A DNA stretch of 64,000 nucleotides. It comes from Atkinsonella hypoxylon. Lineage: Eukaryota; Ascomycota; Sordariomycetes; Hypocreales; Clavicipitaceae. This document shows, in pieces, positions 42,856 through 56,316 of this stretch. The position numbers and the translations under genes were made by a program. The stretch spans positions 1 to 64,000 of the forward strand of contig JFHB01000141.1 of the NCBI GenBank assembly GCA_000729835.1. Reading direction: 5' to 3'. The notes beneath the pieces were generated by a model that was not told where the DNA came from, did no database searches, and saw only the letters and a list, made by a program, of their open reading frames with translations. The stretch's first letter is position 1. Each line of letters begins with the position of its first letter.

Positions 42856-45762
42856 CTGCCTTGTACGCTAGCACAAAGAGTTACTTCAGACCTTAGCAGC
42901 AAGGGAAAAATGACACCTGACACTTATTAGGAGAGAAAAAGAAAAGGACTGACATAACGGTGGAACAATGACGAGTGGGTCACAATTTCCTATCGCCGAA
43001 TCTGAACTACAATACTAACTATACTAATAATATACTAGGCCGGCTCAGCCGCTCAGATCAATGACATGTCTCCGAATACCTACATAGCTAGAGGTAGGTA
43101 GGTAATTAAATCAGTAAGTTACCCGCAATGAATCAAGTCCCAGTCGAGCCTGTTACGAATTCCTCCGTGCTCCCTATAGGCAATAATATCAGAACAGCAT
43201 AATCTAGTCGGTACTGCGGACGTGCAAGCCACCACTCTCCCAACAAATGCCCCTCCTTCCCAACCACGTCATCCACGTCAACTACGCACCAGATGCTCAG
43301 CAGCTGCTTCACTGTCGACTGTTGCACCCACCCCCCCCCCCCTTTTGCGCAAGCGCAGGCGCAGATGCACCATCTCAAAACATTTCAGTTGCACAGCAAA
43401 GTGACACCAGACATTCTCTTCTCTGCCTTGTCCAACATGTCACCATTACAATTCCTTCGTCGCGGGGAAATCGTCCCAGACTCGTGGAGGGGAATTGCTC
43501 TGATTGACATTCGTGATCGCCAAGCCCTCTCGATGCGCCCGTCACTGCCTGCGCAGGACAGTCAGCCAGCCTTGTGCTGTACTTCAGGCGTGTACGATGC
43601 CGTATGCTGTAATAGATACTACAGCACAGAAGTCAAGCTAGCAAACCCGAACACGTTCGTAACATCTGGGCAGGAACTGGAACAAGGGTGATTGCCACTA
43701 AATCTCCTGTCGCTCGATTGCCCTTCCTCCTTCTGGTAAACGATTCATGCCCGATCCGACCCGATATCCAGAGCGTCTTCACGCCTCTCTGGACCGTATT
43801 ACTATCGGTTGACCGCCAACTTCCATGGTTCTATGGGCCAGCCACGAGGTGCAAGGCAGGAACCCTTGCAGCATGAGAGATGGGAGGCGTACACATGGCG
43901 ATGGCCCACCTTGGAATCCGGTCGGGTTTCCCCAAACGTCACATCTCTATGTATGTCCCTACTTCTTCTATTCATTCGTGATCAGCGGGGGGCATTAATG
44001 CATTACGGTCTTACAGAATGTCCTTGTCGGACTGTCACCGAGTTGCGAAACAGAACAGGCACGTCTACTCTGTAGCGGGTTCAAGTCGGTGAGGGAGACG
44101 ATGGTCCTCGACAATACAACTACGTCGCCAAGCAGTCTCGGCTTGCTTGTGTCCATAAAGGAGGCGGGCCAGTTGTTAAGCCTTATTGGCTCAGCTGCAC
44201 CTCCTATGCGATGCGCGATGCGCGATGGATGACGAGCGCCTTGCTTCTGGTGCAGACTGGAATAAGCATCTCTCGTGTCACGTGTGGCACTCTGCCCACA
44301 GGAACGAATGACTGATGTTGTTGTGCTTTTCATTCCTTTTGCATAACCGGTGCCAGAGCATCCCTTCTAGTCCATGCTTTCTGCCAGACCCCGGAATCGG
44401 AATATGTACATAAGACGGTCAACGGGTGCTCCGCTAACTCTCTCGGTGTCGTATTCGTTCGTCGTGAAACACCATATCATGGGCCGTCTGACATGCCTTG
44501 CCTTCTGTGCTTGGGAAGGCAAATTGATAGCTCAGTTTGATGTTCACCTGACCAGACGACTCCATGTAACTACTGGAAAGTCTAGCGCTGATGCCTGAAT
44601 CATCTCGCCAATGAGGGCCATGGAGCTTTGGTGACCGGTGTTGACCGGTCGGTGGTGGTCCTTGTCCTTGACCGCTCGCTGCATTTGGTCCAGCCAGGCG
44701 TGTGTAATATCCGGAGGCGTTTGGAAAGTAATTAGGTAAGACGTGTATCATAAGTAGGCAGGTTGCAGGCCATGTGGCCATTTAGCCTGCACTGCAGCCT
44801 TACCGTCTTCCCACAAGTTTGGGACGCATGTCGGATCGGGCGCCTACAGGCCCTGAATGGTTCGCATTGCAGATATCCCAGCCCAATCTTTGATCCCTGA
44901 TACTTTGACAAGACTCCCAAGCAAGCCACATCAGCTGTGGCCGGGGCTCGTCAAGACTGGGCGGAGAAAAGATCCAGCACAAAGAACACAGTATCACTTC
45001 ATTAATACGGACGTACCGTAAGCGCGATTAGCCTGTCCGGCCCACAAAGTTCTATAATTTAGGCTCCAAATAATAGCGCTGGCTCTACGGAATATCCCTT
45101 TCATGGTTCCCAACGCTACAGAGTGGTGGTCGTCAACCAGGCTTTTGTCCAATCAGACGCTGAAGACTAAATAGCAGGTACGGTCAATAATTACCACCCA
45201 CTTGTATTCCGTACCCCTACTTGCGTAGCGCAGCGTTGGGGATCACGTGGGACTATCAAAGGGATGTACGGAGTAACTATGTGCCTGTCTTTGACCGAGT
45301 GTCAATCTAACATGTCCACGCCTACCGTCCCTTCCTCGGCAATGATCCAATGTGGTAATCCGACACGGAGAGAGGAGAAGACCAATCACAACTGTACAGC
45401 GCACTCCGTACTTCAGACCGCTTTCTGTCCAAGAATAATAGCCGGTTGTCGCTCCGTAAAACGTAAAAAAGGTACGTCAGTCTCAGATCACATGTATTTT
45501 CATTCATCGTCATAGTACTGAGTCCGCTCTCCTATACAACACAGATCCCTGGGCCTCAATCCCATCAAAAAAAAAACGGTTAAGCTGGCGAACTGGCTGC
45601 CAGATCTGTGCCTGCTAAGCAAGATCAAAAGAAGAGAAAACTTCCTTTACTCACCAGCTGCCAAAAGTTGAACCCACACACCGCTCGTTTCATTATACAA
45701 TGCAGATTCCCTCCGTATTACAGCCGTTCAGATTAGATTTTTGCTATTTTCCCAGTCTGCGT

Positions 45763-45789
45763 TGACATGCGTGACATGCGTGACATGCG
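45763..45789. repeat. Three perfect copies of TGACATGCG
   Basis: A 9-bp array in the gene desert. Confidence 0.95.
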
Positions 45790-48700
45790 ATTTGCGATAA
45801 ATCATGCAGTGCTTCGTTTCTTTTCCGAGACGTTCCGAACCCAAACCGGGGGAATTCGTGACGAAGATGCCGCACGTGGGACGAATTGCCGTGACCCTTG
45901 CTCCGACCCCGACCACCTTCCTATTTCTTTTCTTTTCTTCTACGTAATTACATAGTGTCCTGTTTCGATACTCTCTGTACTCGGGCTGTGGCAACGGGTG
46001 ACGACGATGTACCGGGGAAGCCCCCAGTCGGTCTGTGCGGAAGGCGCAGATATAGACCTTCCCATTGAGATGGGTTGCGAATGCCGAAATCAAAGGTACT
46101 CGGACTCACGCGGAAACCCGATTATGATCAAGGTCGCAGCACTAGGCCGTCGTAAGCCGTGGTCTGCCTCTCTTGCGCTTCAAGAGACTAAGACTTCTCC
46201 CTTCTGATGTAGTCCGTAGACTTCTTGCATCGCTTTCGACCCTTGTATACGCGCTACCACAAGTGGTTGTACTAGACTAGAACAGATCAGCTCTGACGCA
46301 CGCAAGCACCGCACGAATTTCAACTATGAAGTACACCAGTGACGCGTGGCGCCAGCTCTGAATTGCTCGGAAATTCGGCCTGCGGCAAATTGGAGCTGAG
46401 AAATTGACATGCTCCAGGATTGTCTCATTCAGGGGAGGGGGGTTGTGCTGAAGTGAAGGACTGAAGGAGGAGCTGTGCTGACTAGCCTTGCGAGACATGA
46501 CAGCACTGAGGCCTTATCTAGGTTTGATTCTCGTTCTTTGCGATGTCGGCTGCACGCTTCTCTGTTCATCCTTTTGCCTGCGCCAAGACCCCAGTGAGGT
46601 TGCGGCACCCGTCTTAGTTCTCACACCTTGTTGGCGTCTCTGGAGACGATAATGGATACGATACCTGCTAAGTATTTCTTCTAGTTATACATATAGAATT
46701 CGTGGGGACTGATATCACAATAGTGAGGTTCGCACAAAAATCGAAGTAATTTCTGTGCTCCACCGGTCTTGAATGGTTGATTAGCTAATTCGTCCGCATG
46801 CCAAGGGATAGCCCGGGGATTATTAAGCACGTGGACCCCAACGTCGTCAAAGGTGCCGCCCCAACTACCGACCTGTCGGGACCCAGACTTTCGATACAAT
46901 CGGTTTTCTTTTTTTGTCCCTAAAAAAAAAAAAAAAAAAAAGTAATGGATTTTGGTCCGCAATGACAGCAGCACCCTTCTCTCCCTCTGATCTTTCTTTC
47001 TTTCTTCTTCTATTTGCGAGCGCGTTTGTGTGCATTATCTGTGCCTTGGAATGGTTAAAGTAGAGAGTGGGTTGCAACGGCCGTGCTAAGATGTCTCATC
47101 TCGTCTTTACTTTACAGTGAGACATGGAAAACAGGTGCTTCTGCCCCCAACCGTGATTCAGCAGACTATTAGCGTCTTGGCTCGTTTTCCTGCTCATTGG
47201 ACTAAACTTGTACCTGAGCGAAGCACATGTACAATACAGCATTCGATTATTTGCGGGGTTCATCATTATCAAAAAGCAAATGCAGTAAAGATCACGTCAG
47301 CCGAGATGTTGCAACTCCCAAAACTAACCATAATGCCAACAATCGTGACAGCCAAATCTTCGCGCAACGTCGCATAGCATCACCACAAATAGAAGTCGTA
47401 CTCCAAACGGCGTGTCGTCTTGGAGCAAGGATCGACATCGGCTCATCAGTCGTCACACTAGGATATATTGACCCGATTCTGCCCTTTCTGATGCTCGAAT
47501 ACCTGGACGGCGAGATGTTTTGCCTAATGGCCTTTTCTCGGGGTGGCTGTGCATCCACATCACGCTCATTTGGGACTGCTGGCGACACAGAAAACCAAAA
47601 GATGCGCCATGGCTTGATAACGGAACTGTAGTCCTTCGTAATTACTCGGTGGCTACAATCTGACACGTCTGTCCTGGAATGTGAGTTCTCAGCTATTCCA
47701 GCAGCATGTATCTGGCCCCATGAATTCAAGTCCAGCACATTAAAGTGTATCTCGATTCTGTCAGATATATGATGACCAGGATACCGATAAGGAGGATTAG
47801 TGTGAACAAGAACTTGGAATTGCTCGGATTAGCGGAGAACAGAAAGCTGGATTACGGGCAATCGTGCCACCGTAATAATTCGTACATGTATGATATATTG
47901 GATCTCTCGCAGAAACAAGGCGTTTTGAAATGGGCTGATCTGACACGACTAGGCGGTGATCACGGCCGCCGAGAGGCACCACAAGTAATAGGCAGTTACT
48001 GTACCTGGTCAATGACGGGTTGCTAATAGTTGTTCACCAGTTGTTCACCATAATTCCGTGGCAATGGCGACCCTTTATCACCATGACCAAAATACAGTCT
48101 TCGAGAGCCTTGTGCTCGCCAGCCACAGCCGACAATAGGTCGATGATCCATGACAGCCAGCCTCTTCTACATGAATCCACAATTCATAGAACATCTGATG
48201 GGCAAGGGGATATTATGCATTTCGGCAGCGGTGAAATGACAGTGCAGCCTACACTCCGGGCTCTGCTAAATGACGAAGGTGCCATTTATGGGAAATGTCT
48301 TGTTTCTCATTAATTCTTTCTTGACATAAGAAGCAGTCGACATCAAATTGACAGGGAAATTCTCGACGACGAAATGAGTCGGGGCAGCCGCCACCTTGCC
48401 GCATCTCTTATGGCTGACTGACAGTAGTATTCCGTACAATGGCTGCAATGTCGCCTTGTATTCTGAGTTGTAGAACAAGGTACTTAGGTACTTTCAGGCA
48501 TGCACAGTTACTGCCACGTGGGAATCGGGGCAGAGAGCCAATCACCACCGTCTACTGCCGATCGACAGTTCGGTGGAGACTGAGCTAAAGGCAGGTACGC
48601 ACGCTATCCCTTTCAGTGCGGTAAGGCGCCGACTAGGTCACCTGACCCACATCTTCTTCGATACATATCGGTACTCTTGAACACTCATTAAATAGTTGCC

Positions 48701-51700
48701 TGAATTGCTTTCAAAGCTAGGCGCCGCAATAGCAATTTAAAGCGACAGGACTAGCTGCGGCAGTAGCTACTAAAGGCAGCAGCTGATAAATGAGGCTCGC
48801 GGCACCTCTCACGCCTCCTAGCCCTGATTAGTCCACGAGCTAACTCGTGTCCCAGTTGGCACCTTAACTATCGCACGAAGGGATCAACTAGTTTGTTGAA
48901 AGAGCGTCACACGGGTGGTAGATTTTCACGATAGGTCGTTCCTCGTATAGAACAGCCGTACCCGTCATATTATTAACACGTCACTCCTTGAGCGCACCAG
49001 AATGGTATTGCAGTGGCTGTCAGACTTGGCGGGTTGGCCTCGTGTCGACTTTTTCATTGGATCAAGCATTTTGAGTGCGATGGCCATGACATCCGCAACA
49101 AGATGATTTTCTAGAGGATTTCCCTTTTCCCCGCGGGAAAAAAAAAAAAAAAAGAAAGTAAATGATGGTCCGAATATACAGTCCATACGCCCCCTAGCGA
49201 ACAAAAGTTACGTCGATCCTAGCAGGACCAAAAAAAAAAGGGGGAAGAGAAGCACGACAAAGGACCAGGTAGCTGGCATGCCGTGTAAATTACCGAGCGA
49301 TCAACATGCGACACCTTGATAACGTCGCTGCAGAGAACATGGCATGACATGAACTTTCGCGTAGGATTCTACAAAAGACAACCATGTCAGGGTTCCACGA
49401 CAGCACGCTGTGTTCCCATCAGATTATCTGCCCGTCAGCGGAGGCGTCCGCGACCCTTTGTACCCGAGCAAGGCGGCGAACAAGTTAACTCGACTCTCAC
49501 TGGCCACTCCATTCTTTGTCAGATAAACTGTCACCGGCGTGACTGAAAGAAGTAGAGACAGGGAAAGATAAATTTAAGTCTTTTTTTTTTTTTTTTTTTT
49601 GGGAGGGGGTGGGGGGGGCGAACCTGGGCTGGGTGGGTGGGTGGATGTGGCTGAGCCGAGCCGACTCGGACCACGGGCACAAGCGGATCCCGAAACCCAC
49701 CAGCCGTTCGAGCTCTTTTCCGCACGTCGTAGTTGTCCCTTTGACAGTGCCAAGACCTCCGGTAGGTCACGAGCCGGGACGTGGGCCAATTAGGATGCGG
49801 CTGAATGAAAGGTAGGTACTCATTGTTGTGTAGGAACGTCTCTACAATAACTAGAAGTTTGAGCAATTTCCCTCTGTACAAAGAGGTACATTGTACATAT
49901 TGCAGGCATAGCGCGTTTTTCGCACCTTCGGCCGGTCTTGGGAAGCAGTGGCTGAGCCTGATTAAGAGCTCTTCGTTATAGAGACTGTTCGCAATAGAGC
50001 TACTTTCATCCACTTTAGTAGACATCGCGAATACCGTTGCATGGTGTTCTCTATACGGAGTACAACGCGTTCTAGCGGAGCTATTGAGGAGGTTCCGAGG
50101 TACCTAGCATGTATCGAAAAGGGTGTGGGTCCGTGACCTGCCTGAGGCCTTAGCACCGTTACGCCGCATGAACCAGGTTGCTGGCTTGTGACCTTGCCAC
50201 CACAGCACTCGGAAACCATGGCGAATCGCACCACCCTATTCCGTATTGCCCTTTGCACGGCAGCCAGATCACGATTCCCCTCCAAGCATTTGCCGACATG
50301 ATGTGTAAAATAGCATACGGTTGCGCAATGCTATCTATCATTCCCCTCATGTTTTTTGTTTCCCACAGAAGGGGGGGGGGGGGCCCGGGGCCCATCGACC
50401 CCCACCCTCCCAAGTGACTTTGTCCGAAAGTACCATTTCCCCTTTCCACACCCTCCCCGCCCTCATTTCCAAAAAGGACTGAGGAGCAAGGGGGATGGGT
50501 GGGAGGTCAACTTGTGTCAGCACCATGAGATTCCAGCAACTCTGCAGGAAAAGATGCATTGGGACATGGCCGCACGAGAAACACCATATCTAATGCATTC
50601 GGGCAGAGCGAGGGCAGAATTTACAGGTTTCACTTTTCACCCCCAACTTTGTGCTCTGTTTTGGAATACGTCGGGCACTCCCTAACTTGAATGCGGATGA
50701 CGGGGACTGCGGTCCTGTATGCCCGCGCGAGGCGAGGCGATGCAAAATGACGGGTCACGTTTTGAGCAGAAAAAGTTTTAGCAGGGATTACATGGAAACA
50801 AGGCATACCATTTTGCATGCGACACTGGACGGCTTTTTCTTTAGAGAGAGGAGGGGTGGCGGGTGGCGGGGAAGGCCGATGATATGCGACAGGTCTGGAA
50901 GTAAATAACAACACTTGTTCCCGGGCTGAAAAGGGCGCGCGCTTCCCAAGCCAATCCTGTGCTGCAATCCGTACATACGAATTGTTTGTACCACAGTAAT
51001 CTGTGTTGCACAACGAATTGGAATTTTTCCCTGGCCAAATCGCATGCGTCGTTTGGGAGAACCAGCCTACTGCGGACGTAGGTCATGAAGCTATCACAAA
51101 CGTGCGTCATCGAAGGCTGACGTAGCATGGGGCCAGGGGAAGACGGTAGCATCATGATACGCCTAATATCCTGACAAACCATATCATTGGCTTTTCCTAA
51201 TGGTAAACAAGTTCCTCGCTTCCTAGTTGCCGGCGTACGGAGTAGACCGTCTGCCTTCTTCGTGAACATTAGCACCGAATCGTCTGGTGTGGCGCATGGC
51301 ACCTATCACCTTGCGTATCACCCCTGTATCACCCCTGTAGTCAACTATGCGGCCAACTCGCACTCACCCCAGCCCGCTTTCATCCACCATCTTGTCCTCC
51401 ACAGGGTGCTCAAACTCCATGACGTGTCCTAGTAGAGTGAAGTAATGGGTTGCTACGGAATAGACCCGTCATGAAATCTGTCCACCGCGTGTCCACCCAT
51501 CGTCATAAATCAAGGATTCTCGGGGCCCATCATGGATAAGTTCATGAGACACGAGCCTCAATATTCTTTTGATTCTGCTGTAACTGTGAAATCACATATG
51601 ATGGAAGTGAGACATGCAAGCATGATCGATGCGTGAGTTTTTCCGCTCCGAGTACGGCTACACCCCTTCCCGCCCTACCCCATTTGCAATTCTGATTATG

Positions 51701-52021
51701 CGAGGTGATGTTGATGTGACTTGAGACGGGCTTCTGGCTTGCATTTGCCTTGCGAGCCGAGCCGAGCAGACGTGTTCCAAACATGCACATGATTTGCAGG
51801 TTGCATGTTTTTCGTGTGGGGTACAGTTTCGTCTTTCGGTTTACCGACTTTGAACTGTCAGGCGTTACTCGCTCGTTTTAGACATACCTTGGCTGGACAA
51901 TGAGGTAGCGACGAGGAGCGTGCGGGAATTCAAACCTGTGTGAGGAATCATAGTGCCAGGCCAGCTTCTGAGAATGAAAACATCCCGGTCGAGGTCCGTC
52001 TGTAGGGGTGGCTGGCGTCAA

Positions 52022-52952
52022 TCATGGGACATCCTCACCAACGGGAATCTGGGTGGAAGTGATCCAATTCTCCATGATAGCTTGTCCTTCTGGCGCGGTA
52101 CCGTCCTGTCGGAGGCGTTGCGTCTTGTTCTCCCTTCGTCGCACAACGAGACAGAGGACACGTCCATAGATGGCGAACCCTTCGTAGGACACGTCTATGG
52201 CTAGCTTCTTCTTATCATCTTCACTATCTGGATCGTCTTGTTCTTCTTCAAGGGCGCCTAGCACACGGGCTCGTTTCGATACTGGCTGCTCTGCGTCTGA
52301 ATCCAGGTCAATCGTGCCGTTGTAGTAGTCCTGGCCATTGCCTCCAGCTTGTGAACCGGCATTGTTACTGCTTCTATCTCTCTTGGCGCGCACAGCCGAA
52401 ATGTCCAGTAATCTGACGTTGCCCTCTTCATCACTGCTCTCCCCGCGGACGAATGTGGTGGCTCTTGGTTCGCTGTCGACATCGACTGGGACATGGTTGG
52501 TCTCGCTGATAAGCTTCGTGGCGTTTGACTGCATCATCCGTGGTCCCTTCTCTCGGAAATGCTTCTGCTTCGTCAGTAATGAGTGCCGGATGGCCGTCTC
52601 GGTCAAGAACATGGATACTTCAAAGTCATCTGCCGGATGCTGTCAGTAATTCTCCGGAACGTCTCGGTCACAAGACGAATCGAGTGGGATTTCGAATGGA
52701 AGTTCTCAGCTGACCCTGAGTGATGACATCTTTGATGTTCTTCGTCTTCTTCGAGCCTTTCTTCCTGCTTTTTTCCTTGTCTTCACGGAGCTTAGGCAAG
52801 ACCAGCGGTCGAATGCTTTCGATGATGCGTGGAAGGACGGGATTACGTGGATTGAGTAGCCACGTCTGGGCCAGGGACGGGTTGTCTAAGTATATGCGGC
52901 ATTCGAGGACAGAGTATTTAGTGATCCGCAGATAGCGTCGCACCGGAGCCAT
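52022..52952 (-). CDS. Unknown protein with a conserved-looking N-terminus
   Basis: Two exons on the minus strand, 52952-52715 and 52629-52022 (281 aa); the 85-nt intron begins GTCAGC, has an ACTGAC branch site and ends in CAG. I do not know a function. The first 80 residues look structured and basic (MAPVRRYLRITKYSVLECRI, then WLLNPRNPVLPRIIESIRP), followed by a Lys-rich linker; the junction gives VITQDDFEVSMFLTET. The middle is acidic and Ser/Asp-rich, and the C-terminal block has LAIDVSYEGFAIYGRVLCLV. Lys/Arg clusters suggest a nuclear protein. An in-frame ATG at 53054 would add 34 residues; I prefer 52952 because the structured region begins there. It is divergent from the mitochondrial IleRS gene. 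Confidence 0.72.
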
Positions 52953-53284
52953 AGTTTCGAGCAGGTTGTGCACGCACAATGATGCAGGCGCTTGAACTTC
53001 ATTCTCGCATATTTGTTGGAGCTCTTTGTTGTTTCGGTCGCGCCCCCACGTCATGGTACATCCTGGCGCTTTCTGGTTGGTGAACTGCCTACCTAGGTAG
53101 GTAGGTACCTAGGTAGACAGACAGACACTGTAGACTGGGCCCTCCAGTCCAAATTATGGAAATGTCAATCCAGATGTCGCCAAACTTGGATCAGGTTTCT
53201 GCAGAACCACCTCGCTGCTTACCGCAATTGACTCAGCATTGAGCTCCGTCAGCGCGTATACTGGGTCATGGTTCGCACCCAAAC
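52953..53284. promoter_or_regulatory. Divergent promoter with a CCTAGGTA cluster
   Basis: A 332-bp region between outward-facing start codons. At 53087-53126 it has overlapping CCTAGGTA/GGTAGGTA words, including two CCTAGGTAG palindromic cores and a TAGACAGACAGACA tail. It must serve both the unknown gene and the IleRS gene. Confidence 0.5.
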
Positions 53285-56200
53285 ATGTCCAAGTCATGGA
53301 AGGCGACGTTGAGGCTTCCCAAATCTTCTTTCCCGTACGTGCACCTGTGGCACAGTGCTTTTCGCAAATACCTGACCTTGCACACAAACACGTAGCTGAC
53401 GTGTTGGCACAACTCCCAGTGTTCGACCAAATCCGAAACTTCAGCAGCGATTCCTGCGAGAATGCTCCGATGATTTGTACCAATGGCAGTCGAGCAATCG
53501 GCCTCAGCAAGAACCCTTCATACTGCACGATGGCCCGCCGTACGCGAACGGGCCGCTTCATATTGGCCACGCCATTAACAAGATCCTCAAAGACATGATC
53601 CTTCGCACGCAATTGCAAGCAGGTAGACGAGTTGAGTACAGGCCCAGCTGGGATTGTCATGGTTTACCGATCGAGATGAAAGCATTGGGCTCGAACCCAA
53701 CTGCAGGTGGACTTGCACCGGTGAAAGTGCGAGAATCAGCGAGACGACTCGCAAGCAAGACCATTGCGGAGCAAATGAAGGGATTTCAGTCGTTTGGTGT
53801 AATGGCTGATTGGGACAAGAAATGGACGACAATGGACCACGAGTATGAGATTAGACAACTGCGCGTGTTTCAAAAGATGGTCCGTCATGGACTGATCTAC
53901 AGAAAACGCAAACCTGTTTACTGGTCCATTTCATCGAGGACGGCACTAGCAGAGGCAGAGCTTGAATATCGAGACGATCACATATCCCATGCCGCGTATG
54001 TCAAATTTCCCATTGTTTCTAACTGTACGTCAATACCTGGCTTTGCTGGTTTTCAAGGTCCCATTTTTGCCGCTATTTGGACAACTACGCCTTGGACACT
54101 CCCCGCGAACAGGGCTATTGCCATTCATAGCGACCTTGTATATTCTTTATTGCAGATCGATGGTTACGGCCTGCTTGTTACGTCAACCCGGGTCGAGGCA
54201 CTGCGAGGAGTCTTACCCGACTTTACTGTTGTCCTTGATTCCATTCCCGGCTCGGACCTTGCTGGGCTCAAGTACCACAATAGACTTGCTGGGGAATTGG
54301 CTTCGGATCAGGCTGTCGTTCATGCCGATTTTGTATCTGCTGATTCGGGTACCGGTTTGGTTCACATGGCGCCTGGTCATGGTCAAGATGACTATGAGGC
54401 ATGTGCTAAGTTGGGTATCGAAGCCTTTGCCCCCATCACCGATGAGGGACTCTTCACTAAGGAGGCATATCCTGACCAGCCCGAACTTCTTACAAATGCA
54501 CCATCAGTACTGGAAGGTGGAGACCGGGTTGTCTTGGATTTAATCAAGGATGACGTTCTAGCCACGCATAAGCTTCAGCATAAATACCCATACGACTGGC
54601 GGACCAAGCAACCGGTAGTGACAAGAGCCACAGCACAGTGGTTTGCCGACGTGGCCAGAATTAAAGAGGGTTCCTTAAAGGCTCTCAGCAATGTACGATT
54701 CGTCCCCGAGTCTGGCAGGTCCAGACTAGAAAGTTTCATACAAGGAAGATGCGAATGGTGCATCTCTCGTCAAAGATCCTGGGGTGTACCTATTCCTGCA
54801 TTGTACGACGAGGCGGGAAACGCCGTCATGACAGAGCAAACCATCGAGCACATCATCTCGGTCATGCAGCAGCGAACCTCACAAGGGTGGTTTTCAGATC
54901 CTGCGGATGATCCAGCGTGGGTACCATCAGGTCTGCAGGGGGCATACAGAAGAGGAACTGATACCATGGATGTGTGGTTCGACAGCGGCACAAGCTGGAT
55001 GGAAATAGGGCAGCCTGTGGATGTGTATCTCGAGGGCTCAGACCAGCATCGCGGCTGGTTCCAATCCAGCTTGTTAACCTACGTCGCAAGCCAAAAAGCA
55101 GATGGTGTGCCAGACGAGGAGGTTCAAGCGCCATTTAAAACTTTAGTCACTCACGGTTTTACTTTGGATGCACATGGTAAGAAAATGTCCAAGTCTCTCG
55201 GCAACACTATACTTCCGGAGGAAGTCATGGACGGACGTCTTCTTCCACCTCTTAAGGGGAAGGGACAAAACAAATGCGGGAGTAAAGACACTCCGCGATT
55301 TGATGCCCTTGGTCCGGATGCCCTGAGACTCTGGGCAGCAACCTGCGATTTCACGACAGATATTCTCATAGGTCCATCTATCCTGCAACCCGTCCATAAT
55401 GCGCTGATCAAATACCGCACGATTCTCAAAATGATACTTGGTTCGCTTCACGAGTCCAGCCGTCATGCTGCTTTGACGAAGCTCGACCAGATCGCTATCA
55501 TGCAACTCAATGACACAATGAACCAAGTCTGGGATTGCGTTAACAATTACGAGTTCCATAAGGCAACTGGCCTAATCAATCGCTGGGTCGCTACCGATCT
55601 ATCAGCCTTTTACCTCGAAGGTCTGAAGGACCGATTATATTGTGGAGATGGTGGTGGTGCCCTGGAACCCATTCTTATCGGCTTCCTTCGGATGCTTGCG
55701 CCGATTACGCCGATGCTAGTTGAGGAGGCATGGTCAAATCGTCCAGCGTGGATGGTCGAGGATGAGTGAGTAATTAAGCGCCCGTGCTCTCTCCATCACT
55801 CAAAGGGTGGTCCAGACACATGGCTAACATTTGGACAGAAGCATGGTCCATCCAGCGCGACAATTATATAATTGCCCTTTGATCAACTCTGGCAGGCTCA
55901 CCGTGGAACCATCCAAGTTACGCAAAGATTATGCATTGCTAACGGTGGCTCATGGTGCCGTTAAGGCTGGATTGGAGCAAGCTCGTGAAGCTAAAGTAGT
56001 GGGGAGCTCATTACAGTGCTCGATCTTGATCAAAACGGACGACGAATTGCTATGCCATGTTCTAGGGGAGTATCTGGATGAGCTTGACACTATGTTTGTG
56101 GTGTCACGCGTAGACGTAAACAAGCCTCTTGAGGGACAGCCTGAATGGCAGTACACCGAAGATATTGAGCTCCGAGGCTCATCGGTAGGCACGGTGCATG

Positions 56201-56316
56201 TGCTGCCTCCTCTGCAGGAAAAATGCTCCCGATGTTGGCGCTATTTGGCGGAGCAGGTCGATGGACTCTGCCTGAGATGTGAAGATGCTGTTGGCGATGT
56301 GGCTGCTGCCGCATGA
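53285..56316 (+). CDS. ism1: Isoleucyl-tRNA synthetase, mitochondrial
   Basis: Three exons: 53285-53334, 53420-55765, 55839-56316 (957 aa), introns of 85 and 73 nt. It charges mitochondrial tRNA-Ile (class I synthetase). Exon 1 gives MSKSWKATLRLPKSSFP, and the junction continues VRPNPKLQQRFLRECSDDLY, which leads into the LHDGPPYANG block. The HIGH motif is at about 64-67 and KMSKS at about 605-609. Between them is the editing domain (about 200-370), with TTPWTLPANRAI. The anticodon-binding region follows and the C-terminus carries a zinc-binding pattern (CSRCW ... CLRC, about 928-946), as in bacterial-type IleRS. The bacterial-type features and basic N-terminus argue for the mitochondrial, not cytosolic, enzyme. 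The short first exon is easily missed because another frame is open across the intron. Confidence 0.94.

Larger units (their letters stand above)
35959..52021. other. Gene desert of about 16 kb
   Basis: I find no frame here that resembles a known protein or splices convincingly. The longest frames (about 820 nt on the minus strand near 37.2-38.0 kb, about 575 nt near 36.6-37.1 kb) have weak starts, cross homopolymers and show no domain. The stretch holds most copies of the GTACGGAGTAC and CCTAGGTA words, short arrays at 42824 and 45763, an AT-rich island at 38560-38860, and many A, T, G or C runs. Base composition is otherwise balanced, so this is not a uniformly RIP-degraded block. The left 300 bp should include the sam37 promoter. 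Short-exon genes or non-coding RNAs could be hidden here. Confidence 0.55.

Noticed and set aside
53239..53598. A separate small plus-strand gene upstream of ism1
   Set aside because: It overlaps exon 1, intron 1 and the start of exon 2 of ism1 in another frame; the spliced reading gives a proper IleRS N-terminus.
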